Source: CAKZQX01 sp034436755 (GTDB lineage: Bacteria; Chloroflexota; Chloroflexia; Chloroflexales; Chloroflexaceae). From it: a DNA stretch of 64,000 bases. Within the stretch, counting starts at the first letter, position 1; the number at the start of each line of letters is the position of its first letter. Shown here in pieces: positions 8,156-17,665 of the stretch. The notes under the pieces were generated by a model that did not search any database, was not told the origin of the DNA, and worked only from the letters and a program-made list of their open reading frames with translations. A program made the translations under genes and the position numbers. Location: NCBI GenBank assembly GCA_034436755.1, contig DAOTVB010000030.1:1-64000 (forward strand), written 5' to 3'.

Positions 8156-8587
8156 GTGGCAAAGAAACTTGTTGCAATTGTAAAATTGCAGCTCCCCGGG
8201 GGGAAGGCAACCCCGGCACCGCCGGTTGGTCCCGCGCTTGGACAGCACGGTATTAACATTATGGGGTTTGTCAAGGAGTATAACGAGAAAACCTCCGGCC
8301 AGGCCGGCAGTGTTGTTCCCGCTGAGGTCTCGATTTTCAGTGATCGCTCCTTTACCGTACGGATCCTGACGCCGCCCGCTTCGGACTTGCTGCGGAAGGC
8401 AGCCGGTGTTGACAAAGGTTCGGGAACCCCCGCCCGTGCTTCCGTGGGTAAAACCGTGACGCGGGAGCAGTTGCGCGAGATTGCGCAGACCAAGATGCCG
8501 GATCTGAATGCAACCTCCATTGAGGCGGCTGAGAAAATTATCGCTGGGACAGCCCGCAGCATGGGCATTAAGGTCGCCGAATCGTAA
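8156..8587 (+). CDS. rplK: 50S ribosomal protein L11
   Basis: A 143-aa protein that binds 23S rRNA in the GTPase-associated centre. It begins KKLVAIVKLQLPGGKATPAPPVGPALGQHGINIM, the signature Pro-rich N-terminal domain, and contains the rRNA-binding C-terminal half ending in the normal SARSMG-like motif (TARSMGIKV). The start is GTG 8156 after AGGAGAG. rplA follows by 54 bases. Confidence 0.98.
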   Translation: MAKKLVAIVKLQLPGGKATPAPPVGPALGQHGINIMGFVKEYNEKTSGQAGSVVPAEVSIFSDRSFTVRILTPPASDLLRKAAGVDKGSGTPARASVGKTVTREQLREIAQTKMPDLNATSIEAAEKIIAGTARSMGIKVAES

Positions 8588-8641
8588 TATGGTATGTAGG
8601 TGGGAGGGTCATACCCGCTTGTACCACAGGGAGTAAATGTT

Positions 8642-9364
8642 ATGACGAAGAAACGTGGTAAGAAGTACCTGGAAGCGCTCAAAAAAATTGAGCCAGGACA
8701 CTTCTATTCCCCTGAAGAGGCGCTGCAACTGGCGAAGGATACCTCTTTTGTGAATTTCGATGCAACGGTGGAGGTTCATCTGCGGCTGGGGATTGACCCG
8801 CGCCATGCTGACCAGAATATTCGTACCACTGTGACGCTTCCGCACGGCACCGGGAAAACGGTGCGGGTGCTGGTTTTTGCCCAGGGTGAAGCGGCGCGCG
8901 CAGCCGAAGCCGCTGGTGCGGATTTTGTCGGTAGTGATGAACTGATTGCCCGTATCGACAAGGAAGACTTCTTCGACTTCGATATTGCCATCGCCACTCC
9001 CGATATGATGGGAAAAGTTGGGCGTTTGGGGCGCAAACTGGGTCCGCGTGGCCTGATGCCGAACCCCAAGAGTGGTACGATTGTCCCACCTGAGGATCTG
9101 CCACGAACCATTAACGAAGTTCGGGGTGGCCGGGTGGAGTTTCGCAACGACAGAACGGGCCTGCTGCATATGGCTATCGGGAAGACCAATTTTACTTCGC
9201 AGCAACTCCTTGGTAATATGGCCGCACTGATGGACGTGGTTCAGGCGGTCAAGCCGAGTGGAGCAAAGGGTACCTACGTCAGAAGCGTCACCGTGACCAG
9301 CACGATGGGACCGGGTATCCCGGTAAATATTCAAGAAGCGCAGGCAATGTCTGCTCAAGTTTGA
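8642..9364 (+). CDS. rplA: 50S ribosomal protein L1
   Basis: L1 builds the ribosomal L1 stalk and represses its own operon in many bacteria. ATG 8642 (MTKKRGKKYLEALKKI) gives 240 aa, the usual length, and has GGGAGT upstream; a longer frame from 8600 is not homologous. Family blocks are HLRLGIDPRHADQNIRTTVTLPHGTGKTVRV, LGPRGLMPNPKSGT and GRVEFRNDRTG, all intact. Confidence 0.98.
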   Translation: MTKKRGKKYLEALKKIEPGHFYSPEEALQLAKDTSFVNFDATVEVHLRLGIDPRHADQNIRTTVTLPHGTGKTVRVLVFAQGEAARAAEAAGADFVGSDELIARIDKEDFFDFDIAIATPDMMGKVGRLGRKLGPRGLMPNPKSGTIVPPEDLPRTINEVRGGRVEFRNDRTGLLHMAIGKTNFTSQQLLGNMAALMDVVQAVKPSGAKGTYVRSVTVTSTMGPGIPVNIQEAQAMSAQV

Positions 9365-9469
9365 TAGAGGGCGATCGCTCTATACATTGCTGATACAAAC
9401 TGTGAAGTACCGGCTTTCAGCGTAGAGAATAATTATTTTCACTAACACTGATAGCAGGTGTGGAACACA

Positions 9470-9713
9470 TACGAACTACCCTAGACAGCAGGTGGAGTGT
9501 CGGAAATGTTTCCGGTGAGGTCAGCTTTTCTGCATGCCGCTCCTTAATGCCTGAAACCAGGTTGCCTGCCGAGGTGGTGCCAGCAGTGTTGTGTGGGTCG
9601 GGTTGTCCCGGCTGCTGCTCTGAGCGTGAGCGGCCGGTGTAGCCGATAACCAGTAAACACAACCAGTGATGCCTGTATTGTCTGGCCGCCATGTCTGGGA
9701 CATGGCGGCTTTT
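9470..9713 (+). ncRNA. L10 leader (ribosomal protein autoregulatory leader with attenuator)
   Basis: The 400-base gap before rplJ carries the conserved L10-leader segments GACAGCAGGTGG (9484-9495) and, after a stem, TTAATGCCTG...CCTGCCGAGGTGG (9544-9577). These form the kink-turn element bound by the L10(L12)4 complex. About 110 bases further on, an intrinsic terminator is present: GCCGCCATGTC (9685-9695) pairs with GACATGGCGGC (9699-9709) and is followed by TTTT. The layout implies feedback attenuation of rplJL. Element recognition is from memory of the family, and the boundaries are approximate. Confidence 0.75.
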
Positions 9714-9765
9714 CTGTGGTTATATCGCAGTACTGTTTTATTGCTTGCGAAAGGGGGTGAATTGA

Positions 9766-10323
9766 GTGCCAACAGAACGGAAAGTTGCGACAGTAGAGTA
9801 TTTGACGGAAAAATTGTCGCGCATGCAACTCGCCATCATCACCGATTACCGGGGTTTGACGGTTGCGGAGATGGCTGAACTGCGCGGGAAACTCCGTGAG
9901 AGTGGCGCGGAACTGATCGTTGCCAAGAATACGCTTATTCGCCTGGCTGCCCGCCAGTCGGGTCACGAACAGATGGAGTCGCTGCTCGAAGGGCCAACGG
10001 CGCTTACGCTGGCGTATGATGATGTAGCCAGAGTCGCCAAGACATTAAATGATTATCTCAAGGATACGCCGAAGGTCTCGATACGGGGCGGCGTGCTCGG
10101 CCAGAGCTTCCTGCCGGCAGATGGGCTGGAGCAGGTGACAAAACTGCCGTCGCGTGAGCAGGTTCTGGCAGAAATTGTCGGCGGTATCCAGTCACCAATC
10201 AGTGGTGTGGTTAATGTCATCAATGCGCCGCTCACCGGAGTGGTTGGTATTGTTGATGCGGTGGTATCGGACGTGATGAATGTATTGCAGGCACGCATTA
10301 ATCAGATGCAGTCCGGCAGTTAG
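9766..10323 (+). CDS. rplJ: 50S ribosomal protein L10
   Basis: A 185-aa stalk base protein that binds 23S rRNA and anchors L7/L12 dimers. The N-terminal domain shows the family pattern (AIITDYRGLTVAEMAELRGKLRESGAELIVAKNTLIRLA), and the C-terminal helices that bind L7/L12 are long (about residues 135-180). Translation starts at GTG 9766 after a strong AAGGGGGTGA SD. It is preceded by the L10 leader and followed by rplL after 30 bases. Confidence 0.98.
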   Translation: MPTERKVATVEYLTEKLSRMQLAIITDYRGLTVAEMAELRGKLRESGAELIVAKNTLIRLAARQSGHEQMESLLEGPTALTLAYDDVARVAKTLNDYLKDTPKVSIRGGVLGQSFLPADGLEQVTKLPSREQVLAEIVGGIQSPISGVVNVINAPLTGVVGIVDAVVSDVMNVLQARINQMQSGS

Positions 10324-10353
10324 TTTGCTTTATCTTAGAAGGAGAAAAATCCT

Positions 10354-10764
10354 ATGGCGAGCGCAAAGGTTGATAGCATCATTTCCTCGATTGAGGAACT
10401 GAACGTTCTAGAACTGGTCGAACTCAAGAAGGAAATGGAAGAGAAGTGGGGCGTTACGGCAGCGGCACCGATGGCAATGGGGCCAATGATGGGCGCTCCT
10501 GCTGGAGCGGCATCGGGTGCAGAAGCGGCCGCCGCAGCCCCGGCCGAGGAGAAGAGCGAGTTTGACGTGATCCTCAAGGATGTCGGCGCGAATAAGATCC
10601 AGGTGATTAAGGCGGTGCGTGAGCTGACCAGCCTGGGGCTGAAGGAGGCCAAAGATCTGGTTGAGGGTGCGCCCAAGCCAATCAAGGAAGGTATCAGCAA
10701 GGAAGAGGCCGATGCCGCCAAGGCGAAGCTGGCCGAAGCCGGTGCAACGGCCGATGTACAGTAA
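10354..10764 (+). CDS. rplL: 50S ribosomal protein L7/L12
   Basis: A 136-aa stalk protein that recruits translational GTPases. The N-terminal dimerisation helices (VDSIISSIEELNVLELVELKK) are joined by an Ala/Pro/Gly/Met-rich hinge (about residues 35-70) to the globular C-terminal domain (EFDVILKDVGANKIQVIKAVRELTSLGLKEAKDLVE). The hinge is somewhat longer than in E. coli. The SD is AAGGAG. A strong terminator follows, ending the ribosomal operon. Confidence 0.98.
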   Translation: MASAKVDSIISSIEELNVLELVELKKEMEEKWGVTAAAPMAMGPMMGAPAGAASGAEAAAAAPAEEKSEFDVILKDVGANKIQVIKAVRELTSLGLKEAKDLVEGAPKPIKEGISKEEADAAKAKLAEAGATADVQ

Positions 10765-10808
10765 GCGTGTTGTAGCGGTTTAGCGCGTCTGCGCGCTGAA
10801 ACTGTGAG

Positions 10809-10837
10809 ACGGTGGGCATCTATGTCCACCGTTTTTT
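10809..10837 (+). terminator. Intrinsic terminator after rplL
   Basis: ACGGTGGGCA (10809-10818) pairs with TGTCCACCGT (10823-10832) with one G-T wobble around a 4-base loop, followed by a T-run. This is a canonical terminator closing the rplJL unit. Confidence 0.9.
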
Positions 10838-10890
10838 GTGTCATGGCATGGTATGATAAGCATGTTTGGTTTTAGCCTGGGGGGATGTGT

Positions 10891-13800
10891 ATGGCTCTTC
10901 GTATGCCACCATTGTTTAACCCACCGCCGGCCGTAACGGCACTGGCGGCGTATCCCTGGCTGCGTACCGGCATCGAGCCGGGCCTGATGCGTCAGGTGGC
11001 ACGCATCCAGGAGCGCACAGCAACATTTGTGGATCGCCCGGTGCTGCTGGGACACCTGACCGAAGTCATGCAGACGTTGTCCGGCGGTCTGATTGCGCTG
11101 GAAGGTCCACCTGGCAGCGGTGTTACAACCATCCTGGCACATCTGGCGACGCATTACCCTTACAGCTTCTGGTTGGCGGACGATGATGCCGGGCAGGGAG
11201 CGGCAGCACTACACGCGCAACTCATTGCCCTCCAGCGCCTGAATGTTCCGCTGGTATCCCCGGCAGCAGCACCCGATCCGCTGGCCCTGGAACGCCTGCT
11301 GGATGAAGTTGCTGCACAGCGTGATGCCGATATGCCGCTGGTGTTACTGATCGACCCGCCAACCGGTGCAGTACAACCGCGTGATCCCCGGCCTATTCCC
11401 TTGCCGACCCGTCTGCCCCCGGACGTTCTGCTGGTGTATGGCTGCACGCCGGACGCCCCATTGCCATTTACGCCGGATGCGCGCATCAGTCTGGCCAACC
11501 TGGATGATGAATTGCAGACTGCGCAGATGCGTATGCTGCAAGCGCTGGACTGTCCTGATGAATGGGTTGCGCCACTGATCGCCGCAGCGCAGGGTAATTT
11601 TCTCTATCTCCGGCTGGCATATGCGCTGCTGCGGCGGGACCGACTCGCTGTTGAGATGCTCAAGCCGGGGCTGGACGCGCTGCACGATACCTGGTGGGCG
11701 GAACTGGACGAGCATGATCGGCGGTTAGTGTTGCTTCTGGCCGCAACTGGTGCGCCGATTCCCGCAACCGTGTGTGCCGCGTTGCTGGGAATCGATCCGC
11801 TCCCGCGACTGGCCGATAGTACCGGCTGGCTTGTTGAGGAACATAACCAGGCAGTTGAACCACACTACGATCTTTACCACTGGGTGACCCGCGATTACCT
11901 GGCACGGCGACAGGATGCGGCCCTGCGCCAGATTCACGCCGAAATCGTGAGCCTGTCACCCCTGTCTGATACAGGATCACAGCGTGCTGCCGCATTGAGT
12001 GAGCCTTCAACCGACTACCTGGTATGTCAGGCGGCGCGGCACGCGGCCCTGGGAACGCCGGACACGCGAACCACTATGCTGCCTCAGGTTGCGCAACGAG
12101 AGTGGATCAGGACGCATGAGCGCCGTAGCGGAGTGCTGACTGCCGCCGCCCGTGATGCCGCCTGGGAACTCGCTACTGCCGCCGAAACCGGGCCGCTGCT
12201 GCGTCTGGCCCGGGCTGCGGCGCTGGCAGGAACACTGGAGTCGCGCGGTCGGACCATGTCGCCGGACGATGCGCTGGCTGCATTTACGGCGGCACTCGAG
12301 GCAACGGGCCGGGAGAACGGCCTGAAACGCATCCTGGCGCTGGTCGATCAACTGCCCGATGGTCCCGATAAAGCCCTGGTGTTGCGGCAACTGGGTGAGG
12401 CATGCTACGGCATGCGTATGCGGACCTCGGCCATGCGGCTGCTCTCGCAGGCCCTCGACCTGGAGGAGCAGAAGATGCCGCGTGCCTGGCGAGAACAGCG
12501 GGGGCAACTGCTGGCAGCCCTGGCGAGTGCGGCGCTCAAATTGGGAGATGTGATTGCCGCGCTAAAAATTAGCGGGCGGATCGAGCATATCGAACGGCGT
12601 GGTATGACCGATACCGAGGTGGTGCGCTGGCTCCTGGATCATGGCGAACTTGAGCATGCCCGCGAACTGGCCGGCAGTATCACCCACGAAAGCCTGGCAG
12701 CCTGGGCGCAGGCCGAGGTTGCCGTAGCCCTGTCGCGTGCGGGTGATCGGGCTGCGGGTGAGGCGCTGCTGGAACATATCACGGTCGAGACGGCGACGGC
12801 CTGGGCCCAAATTGAACTCGCATGTGACGATGCGCTGAGTGATGAAAGTAGTGCCCAAAACCGCATTATGCGGCTTAGTAGTCAAACTCAGCGTGACCGC
12901 GGCTGGACGCGGCTGGCGCATGCCCTGGCCGTTGCCGACAAAGACGGTGATGCGCTTGAGGCTGCCGGCCAGATTAGTGATGTTGCGGTACGCGTGGCGG
13001 CCTTGCTCGACCTGCGGCTCACGCTGGAGGGGTTGGTTGCGATGCTGGCGCTGGAGCAGGCAACCGCCGAAATTGATAAACTAACCGGCGATGCCCGTGT
13101 TCCACTGCTGGCAACCCTGGCGGCGGCCCATGCGGCCATTGGTCGCCGTGACCTGGCGATCACCATTGCAAACCAACTGGCCGAGGGTGAAGAGCAGGAT
13201 CGCGCGTTGTCGCGTGTTGCCGTTGCGCTGGCGGGACGGGGCCAGCATGCCGAGGGCCAGAAGCTGGCCTACGAGTTGACCGATGATGATGAACGCGACT
13301 GGACCATTGAGGAGTTGACGCGGATATTAACGCAGGCCGGGCGTTGGCAGGAGGCGCATGATCTCTGCCAGGACATCCGGGCGGAAGAATTACGCGCACG
13401 CACGCTGGTTGAACTCGCCATCGCGCGCGCACGCACAGATGATCCGCTGGCCGCCCTGCCGATAGTCCAGGGCATCGCAATGCCGGGTGAACGTACCCGC
13501 GCCCTGATGATGATGGTGCCCAGCCTGATTGCCCAGGGACATACCGCTGCGGCTCTGGACATAGCGCTGCCCAACGGGCAGAAGGCCGGCACGTCCGCTG
13601 GTGGGGAGTCACCGGCAGAACCACTCCTGCCACCGGCGAACAGCAGTCGCTACCTCGCGGTTGTAGCGATGGCTCTGGCTGAACATGGCGCGTTAAACCA
13701 GGCGCACGTGATAACGCAGCGGATTCGTCGTCCCATGGATGGCGCGCGAGCCTATCTCACGATTGCGCAGGCTGCGGCGCAGACTGCACCGGAGCTTGCC

Positions 13801-13956
13801 CGGACTACGCTGGGGACGGCGCTGCGTACCGCCACGCTGGGTCGTGCCGAAGCCTTTCGTCTGCTGGAGCAGGCTGCTCCCGTCCTGGCTCTGTTGGAAG
13901 GGACACCACTGTTAACCCATATCGCCGCCGAGATTGATATCATTGATACCTGGTGA
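10891..13956 (+). CDS. Large P-loop-like protein with helical repeats (STAND-like), Walker A Lys missing
   Basis: A 1021-aa protein with no signal peptide. Residues 65-85 read LIALEGPPGSGVTTILAHLA, a Walker A strand and loop, but the invariant Lys is replaced by Val. VLLIDPP near residue 150 resembles Walker B. About 450 residues of winged/helical sequence follow, then a long C-terminal half of Ala/Leu-rich antiparallel helix repeats (roughly residues 430-1000) similar to TPR/HEAT arrays. This architecture recalls STAND signalling ATPases, but the missing Lys makes ATP hydrolysis doubtful. ATG 10891 has GGGGGG six bases upstream; ATG 10885 would overlap that SD. Its stop overlaps the M14 peptidase start. 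Function unknown. Confidence 0.8.
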   Translation: MALRMPPLFNPPPAVTALAAYPWLRTGIEPGLMRQVARIQERTATFVDRPVLLGHLTEVMQTLSGGLIALEGPPGSGVTTILAHLATHYPYSFWLADDDAGQGAAALHAQLIALQRLNVPLVSPAAAPDPLALERLLDEVAAQRDADMPLVLLIDPPTGAVQPRDPRPIPLPTRLPPDVLLVYGCTPDAPLPFTPDARISLANLDDELQTAQMRMLQALDCPDEWVAPLIAAAQGNFLYLRLAYALLRRDRLAVEMLKPGLDALHDTWWAELDEHDRRLVLLLAATGAPIPATVCAALLGIDPLPRLADSTGWLVEEHNQAVEPHYDLYHWVTRDYLARRQDAALRQIHAEIVSLSPLSDTGSQRAAALSEPSTDYLVCQAARHAALGTPDTRTTMLPQVAQREWIRTHERRSGVLTAAARDAAWELATAAETGPLLRLARAAALAGTLESRGRTMSPDDALAAFTAALEATGRENGLKRILALVDQLPDGPDKALVLRQLGEACYGMRMRTSAMRLLSQALDLEEQKMPRAWREQRGQLLAALASAALKLGDVIAALKISGRIEHIERRGMTDTEVVRWLLDHGELEHARELAGSITHESLAAWAQAEVAVALSRAGDRAAGEALLEHITVETATAWAQIELACDDALSDESSAQNRIMRLSSQTQRDRGWTRLAHALAVADKDGDALEAAGQISDVAVRVAALLDLRLTLEGLVAMLALEQATAEIDKLTGDARVPLLATLAAAHAAIGRRDLAITIANQLAEGEEQDRALSRVAVALAGRGQHAEGQKLAYELTDDDERDWTIEELTRILTQAGRWQEAHDLCQDIRAEELRARTLVELAIARARTDDPLAALPIVQGIAMPGERTRALMMMVPSLIAQGHTAAALDIALPNGQKAGTSAGGESPAEPLLPPANSSRYLAVVAMALAEHGALNQAHVITQRIRRPMDGARAYLTIAQAAAQTAPELARTTLGTALRTATLGRAEAFRLLEQAAPVLALLEGTPLLTHIAAEIDIIDTW

Positions 13957-15746
13957 GCAACACAAAACCTATGACAAACCACAGACAGCGAACCACACCC
14001 GGCAGGCCACGGACAATCGTCCGTGGCCTCTGGTCCATTGGTTTGATCGGACTACTTCTTACCGTTGCGCTGCTGGTCGATGCAACGCCCGGTCAGACCG
14101 CCCGCAATCCGCGCTCCACCGCAGGCAGTCAGGTGGCCGGGCAACTGCGGGTCGTGCGTATCCGCGCCGCCACGCCAGCGGAAGCTTTCCGTTTGATCGA
14201 ACGGGGCATTAACCAGTTTGAAGCACGCGATGGCGATGATCTGCTGGTGCTGGTGACTGCCGAGCAGCAGGCCGCACTGCGTGCCGCCGGCTGGGATGTG
14301 CGCCTGGACCGCACACAGACGTCCCGGTTACGGAGCGTACAGCCCCAAACGGTGCAGACGGACTACCGCACCGTGGAGGAGACTGAGCAATTTCTGCGGA
14401 GTATGGCCGAAACCTATCCCCACCTGGCAACCCTGGGTGATTTTGGGGACTCGTGGGAGCGGCAACAACTGGGGGCTCCGCATGGCTATGATCTGCTGGC
14501 TCTGCGCCTGACCAACCAGGCGACCACTGGCCCCAAACCGGTCTTTTTTCTGATGGCCGCCCTCCATGCGCGCGAGTTGACCACCGCCGAGATTGCTACC
14601 CGTTTCATCAGCCATCTGCTGACGGGGTACCAGGTCGATCCTGATATCACCTGGCTCCTGAACGAGCATGAGATTGTCGTCGTGCCAATTGCTAACCCTG
14701 ATGGGCGCAAACTGGCCGAACAGGGCTACTCGCAACGCAAGAATATCAACAACAGTTTTGGTGACTGCATCGAACCTCCGGGCTCCGGCAATCAGTATGG
14801 CATCGATCTTAATCGCAACTTCGCCTTCGCCTGGGGAACGGTGCATGGCCCGGACATCTTCCCGTGCAGTCTGGTCTATCCCGGCCCGACAGCCGCCTCC
14901 GAGCCGGAAACGCAGACACTGCAAACCTTTATCCGGAGCTTCTACCCGGATCACCCGCGCCCGGGAGATGGTACGCCCGCCCCGGATACCACCAGCGGTG
15001 TGTTGATTACGCTGCATTCCTATTCTGACCTGGTGCTCTGGCCCTGGGGACACACGACCGCACCGGCTCCCAACGCGGTTGGACTGGAGCGTCTCGGTCG
15101 GCGGATGGCCGCGTTCAATGGCTACATACCTGGTCAGAGCGTGTCGCTCTACCCTACCTCCGGGACGACCGACGACTGGTCTTACGCGGAACTGGGGATC
15201 GCCTCCTACACCTTTGAGATTGGTTCGTACGGCGGTACCTGTGGTGGGTTTATGCCGCCCTACGGCTGCCTGGATGGTCTGGGGGGGCGGAATTTCTGGG
15301 AGGAGAATCTGCCGGCGCTGCTCTACGCGGCCCGCGTGACCCGCGCACCATACAGCCAGCCGGCCGGACCTGATGTGTACGCTATTGAAGTGATAACGGA
15401 TACGCAAACGCTAACACTCACGGCCACACTGGATGGCCGGGATCAACCTGTTGCCGGGGGCGCGCTCTACCTGAGGAGCGGCCCGGCGCAAAATGACACG
15501 GCGCTGAACCTCCAGCCCGTCGATGGCGCATTCGACACCGTCCTTGAGCGGGGCCAGATACGTCTGCCACTGGATCAGGGGATTGGCAGAGATATTGCTA
15601 CTGCTGCCCAGAGAGATCGATTGCTACTGGTACAGGGGCGTAACGCGGCCGGTATCTGGGGACCGCTCAGTGCGGCCTGGTTGGAGACCAATCACCACTA
15701 CTGGCTACCACTCGTTGAGACTTCACGCCTGGGAGGGAAAACATAA
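13953..15746 (+). CDS. Secreted M14-family zinc carboxypeptidase
   Basis: A 597-aa exported metallopeptidase. A membrane/signal segment occupies residues ~24-43 (GLWSIGLIGLLLTVALLVDA). An inhibitor-like propeptide region (~65-135) precedes the M14 domain. Zinc ligands are His205 and Glu208 in HARE and His355 in TLHSYS; DLNRNF (285-290) and the catalytic Glu422 in TFEIGSYGG are present. A beta-sandwich-like tail follows the catalytic domain. It should trim C-terminal residues from peptides outside the cell. GTG 13953 overlaps the upstream stop by four bases, so translation is coupled; ATG 13971 is an alternative start. Confidence 0.9.
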   Translation: MSNTKPMTNHRQRTTPGRPRTIVRGLWSIGLIGLLLTVALLVDATPGQTARNPRSTAGSQVAGQLRVVRIRAATPAEAFRLIERGINQFEARDGDDLLVLVTAEQQAALRAAGWDVRLDRTQTSRLRSVQPQTVQTDYRTVEETEQFLRSMAETYPHLATLGDFGDSWERQQLGAPHGYDLLALRLTNQATTGPKPVFFLMAALHARELTTAEIATRFISHLLTGYQVDPDITWLLNEHEIVVVPIANPDGRKLAEQGYSQRKNINNSFGDCIEPPGSGNQYGIDLNRNFAFAWGTVHGPDIFPCSLVYPGPTAASEPETQTLQTFIRSFYPDHPRPGDGTPAPDTTSGVLITLHSYSDLVLWPWGHTTAPAPNAVGLERLGRRMAAFNGYIPGQSVSLYPTSGTTDDWSYAELGIASYTFEIGSYGGTCGGFMPPYGCLDGLGGRNFWEENLPALLYAARVTRAPYSQPAGPDVYAIEVITDTQTLTLTATLDGRDQPVAGGALYLRSGPAQNDTALNLQPVDGAFDTVLERGQIRLPLDQGIGRDIATAAQRDRLLLVQGRNAAGIWGPLSAAWLETNHHYWLPLVETSRLGGKT

Positions 15747-15748
15747 GC

Positions 15749-17665
15749 ATGCAAGCATTTGTTGCCGGTGTTGGCGAGAATACAACTGCCGCAAGCGCAC
15801 ATCATTTGCTGATCATGATAGGGTTGGTCATTGCTGCCAGCGTTGGCACGCAACTGGTCGCCGCGCGCCTCAGGATGCCTTCAATTGTGCCGCTGCTGGC
15901 TGTCGGCGTGTTGATGGGGCCGGAAGTCCTGAATCTGGTCAATCCGGATGCTCTGGGCGATGGGCTGCGCGTCATCATTCCGCTGATGGTAGCCATTATT
16001 GTTTTTGAGGGCGGAATGGCCCTGGACCTGAACTACCTGCGCCAGGTATCGCGCGCTGTGCGGAATCTGGTGTTGATGGGCAGCCTGATCACCGCGGTAT
16101 TGGCTACCATCTGTGCCGTGGTCTTCGTCGGCTTTAGCTGGGCGCTGGCCCTCCTGTTTGGGGCGCTAGTCAGTGTTACCGGGCCAACCGTGATCAACCC
16201 GCTGCTGCGCCGGGCCGCAGTGAAACAGCGTCTCAAAACCATCCTGATGGCTGAGGGTGTCCTGGTTGACGCGGTCGGGGCGGTGCTGGCCGTAGTCGTG
16301 CTGGAAGCGCTGCTGACCGGTCAGCCATTCCTGGAGGGGGTAGGGAGTTGGGTGATTACTGTCGGTGGCGGTGCCTGCATTGGTGTTATCGGCGGGTGGC
16401 TCCTGGGCAAGGGGCTGGATCTGGTTGGGCGTGAGTTGACGGCTGAACTCACGCGCCTGAGTGCGCTCGGTGGAGCGCTGGGCATCTACACGCTGGCCGA
16501 GGTTTTTAGTTCGGAAGCAGGGATCGCTGCGGCTGCCGCCGCCGGTATCGTGGTCGGCAATATGCGGTTCCCCCATGAAGAGCCGGTGCATCATTTCAAA
16601 GGTGATCTGACAACGCTGGGGTTGGGGGTTATCTTTGTGCTGCTCGCGGCCCGGTTGCAGTTCGCTGATCTGTCGGCGCTCGGCTGGGGTGGCCTGGCAA
16701 CGGTTGCCACCTTGATGCTGCTGGTGCGGCCGGCCTGTGTTTTCCTGGCGACCTATAATACAAAGCTCAATCTTCAGGAAAAGCTCTTTATCTCAGCCGT
16801 GGGGCCGCGCGGGATCGTCTCGGCATCATTTGCCACCTTTGCGGCCTTACGGCTCGAGGATGCCGGGTATGCAAATAGTGATTTGCTTGCCGGGTTGGTG
16901 TTTATGGTCATTATTGGAACGGTTGTCATTCAGGGTTTTACAACCCCCTGGATTGCTAAACTCTTAGGAGTACAGCCTATGTTGACATTAATAATTGGTG
17001 CCGATCCGTTAGGGCGTGATCTCGGTCATCATCTGCAGAAGCAGGGCGAAGAAGTGACTTTGATTGATCGCAATGTGGAGCATGCCGCGCGTGCCCGCGA
17101 AAAGGGGCTAACCGTTGTACAGGGTGATGCCACCGATGAGTCCGTGCTGCGTCGAGCCGGGATCGAACGTGCCCGCGCTGTGGTTGCCACAACCCCCAGC
17201 GATAAAACCAATCTGCTGGTCTGTCAGATCGCCAAGTCCCGTTTTGGCATCATTGAACTGGTGTCACGCGCCAACGATGGGGCAAACATCAAAGCCTTCA
17301 CCGACCTGGGTATCCGTGCGATGAGCCCGAACACGGTGGCGGTTATGGTGCTGGATAACCTGCTGCGTCGTCCCAGCACACTGCGGCTGCTGACCGACCT
17401 GGACCCCGGCAAGGAGGTGCGCGAGATTGTGCTCTACAACAGCAATCTGGCCGGCAAAGCCATCAAGGATGTATCGCTCGATGGCGATGTGCTGATCTCG
17501 ACTATTCGGCGCGATGGGAAGCTGTTTGTCCCGCACGGGAGCACCACGCTGGCGCTGGGCGATCAGATTACCTTTATCGGCACACGTGATGATGTGCATG
17601 CCATAGCAGGCCTGTTTGAGTCCTACATGGAGCCGGATCAGCAGCCGACGCACACCGCGGCGTAA
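15749..17665 (+). CDS. CPA-family cation/proton antiporter fused to RCK (TrkA-N/TrkA-C) domain
   Basis: A 638-aa membrane protein. Residues ~20-400 form about 12 hydrophobic helices with Na+/H+ exchanger features (PSIVPLLAVGVLMGPEVLNLV, FEGGMALDL, VSVTGPTVINPLL). Residues from ~411 form a TrkA-N NAD-binding fold (LTLIIGADPLGRDLGHHLQKQGEEVTLIDRN; the glycine loop is GADPLG) and a TrkA-C domain to the end (REIVLYNSNLAGKAIKDVSL). It likely exchanges K+ or Na+ for H+ under nucleotide control. It begins two bases after the peptidase stop and is probably co-transcribed with it. Confidence 0.93.
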   Translation: MQAFVAGVGENTTAASAHHLLIMIGLVIAASVGTQLVAARLRMPSIVPLLAVGVLMGPEVLNLVNPDALGDGLRVIIPLMVAIIVFEGGMALDLNYLRQVSRAVRNLVLMGSLITAVLATICAVVFVGFSWALALLFGALVSVTGPTVINPLLRRAAVKQRLKTILMAEGVLVDAVGAVLAVVVLEALLTGQPFLEGVGSWVITVGGGACIGVIGGWLLGKGLDLVGRELTAELTRLSALGGALGIYTLAEVFSSEAGIAAAAAAGIVVGNMRFPHEEPVHHFKGDLTTLGLGVIFVLLAARLQFADLSALGWGGLATVATLMLLVRPACVFLATYNTKLNLQEKLFISAVGPRGIVSASFATFAALRLEDAGYANSDLLAGLVFMVIIGTVVIQGFTTPWIAKLLGVQPMLTLIIGADPLGRDLGHHLQKQGEEVTLIDRNVEHAARAREKGLTVVQGDATDESVLRRAGIERARAVVATTPSDKTNLLVCQIAKSRFGIIELVSRANDGANIKAFTDLGIRAMSPNTVAVMVLDNLLRRPSTLRLLTDLDPGKEVREIVLYNSNLAGKAIKDVSLDGDVLISTIRRDGKLFVPHGSTTLALGDQITFIGTRDDVHAIAGLFESYMEPDQQPTHTAA

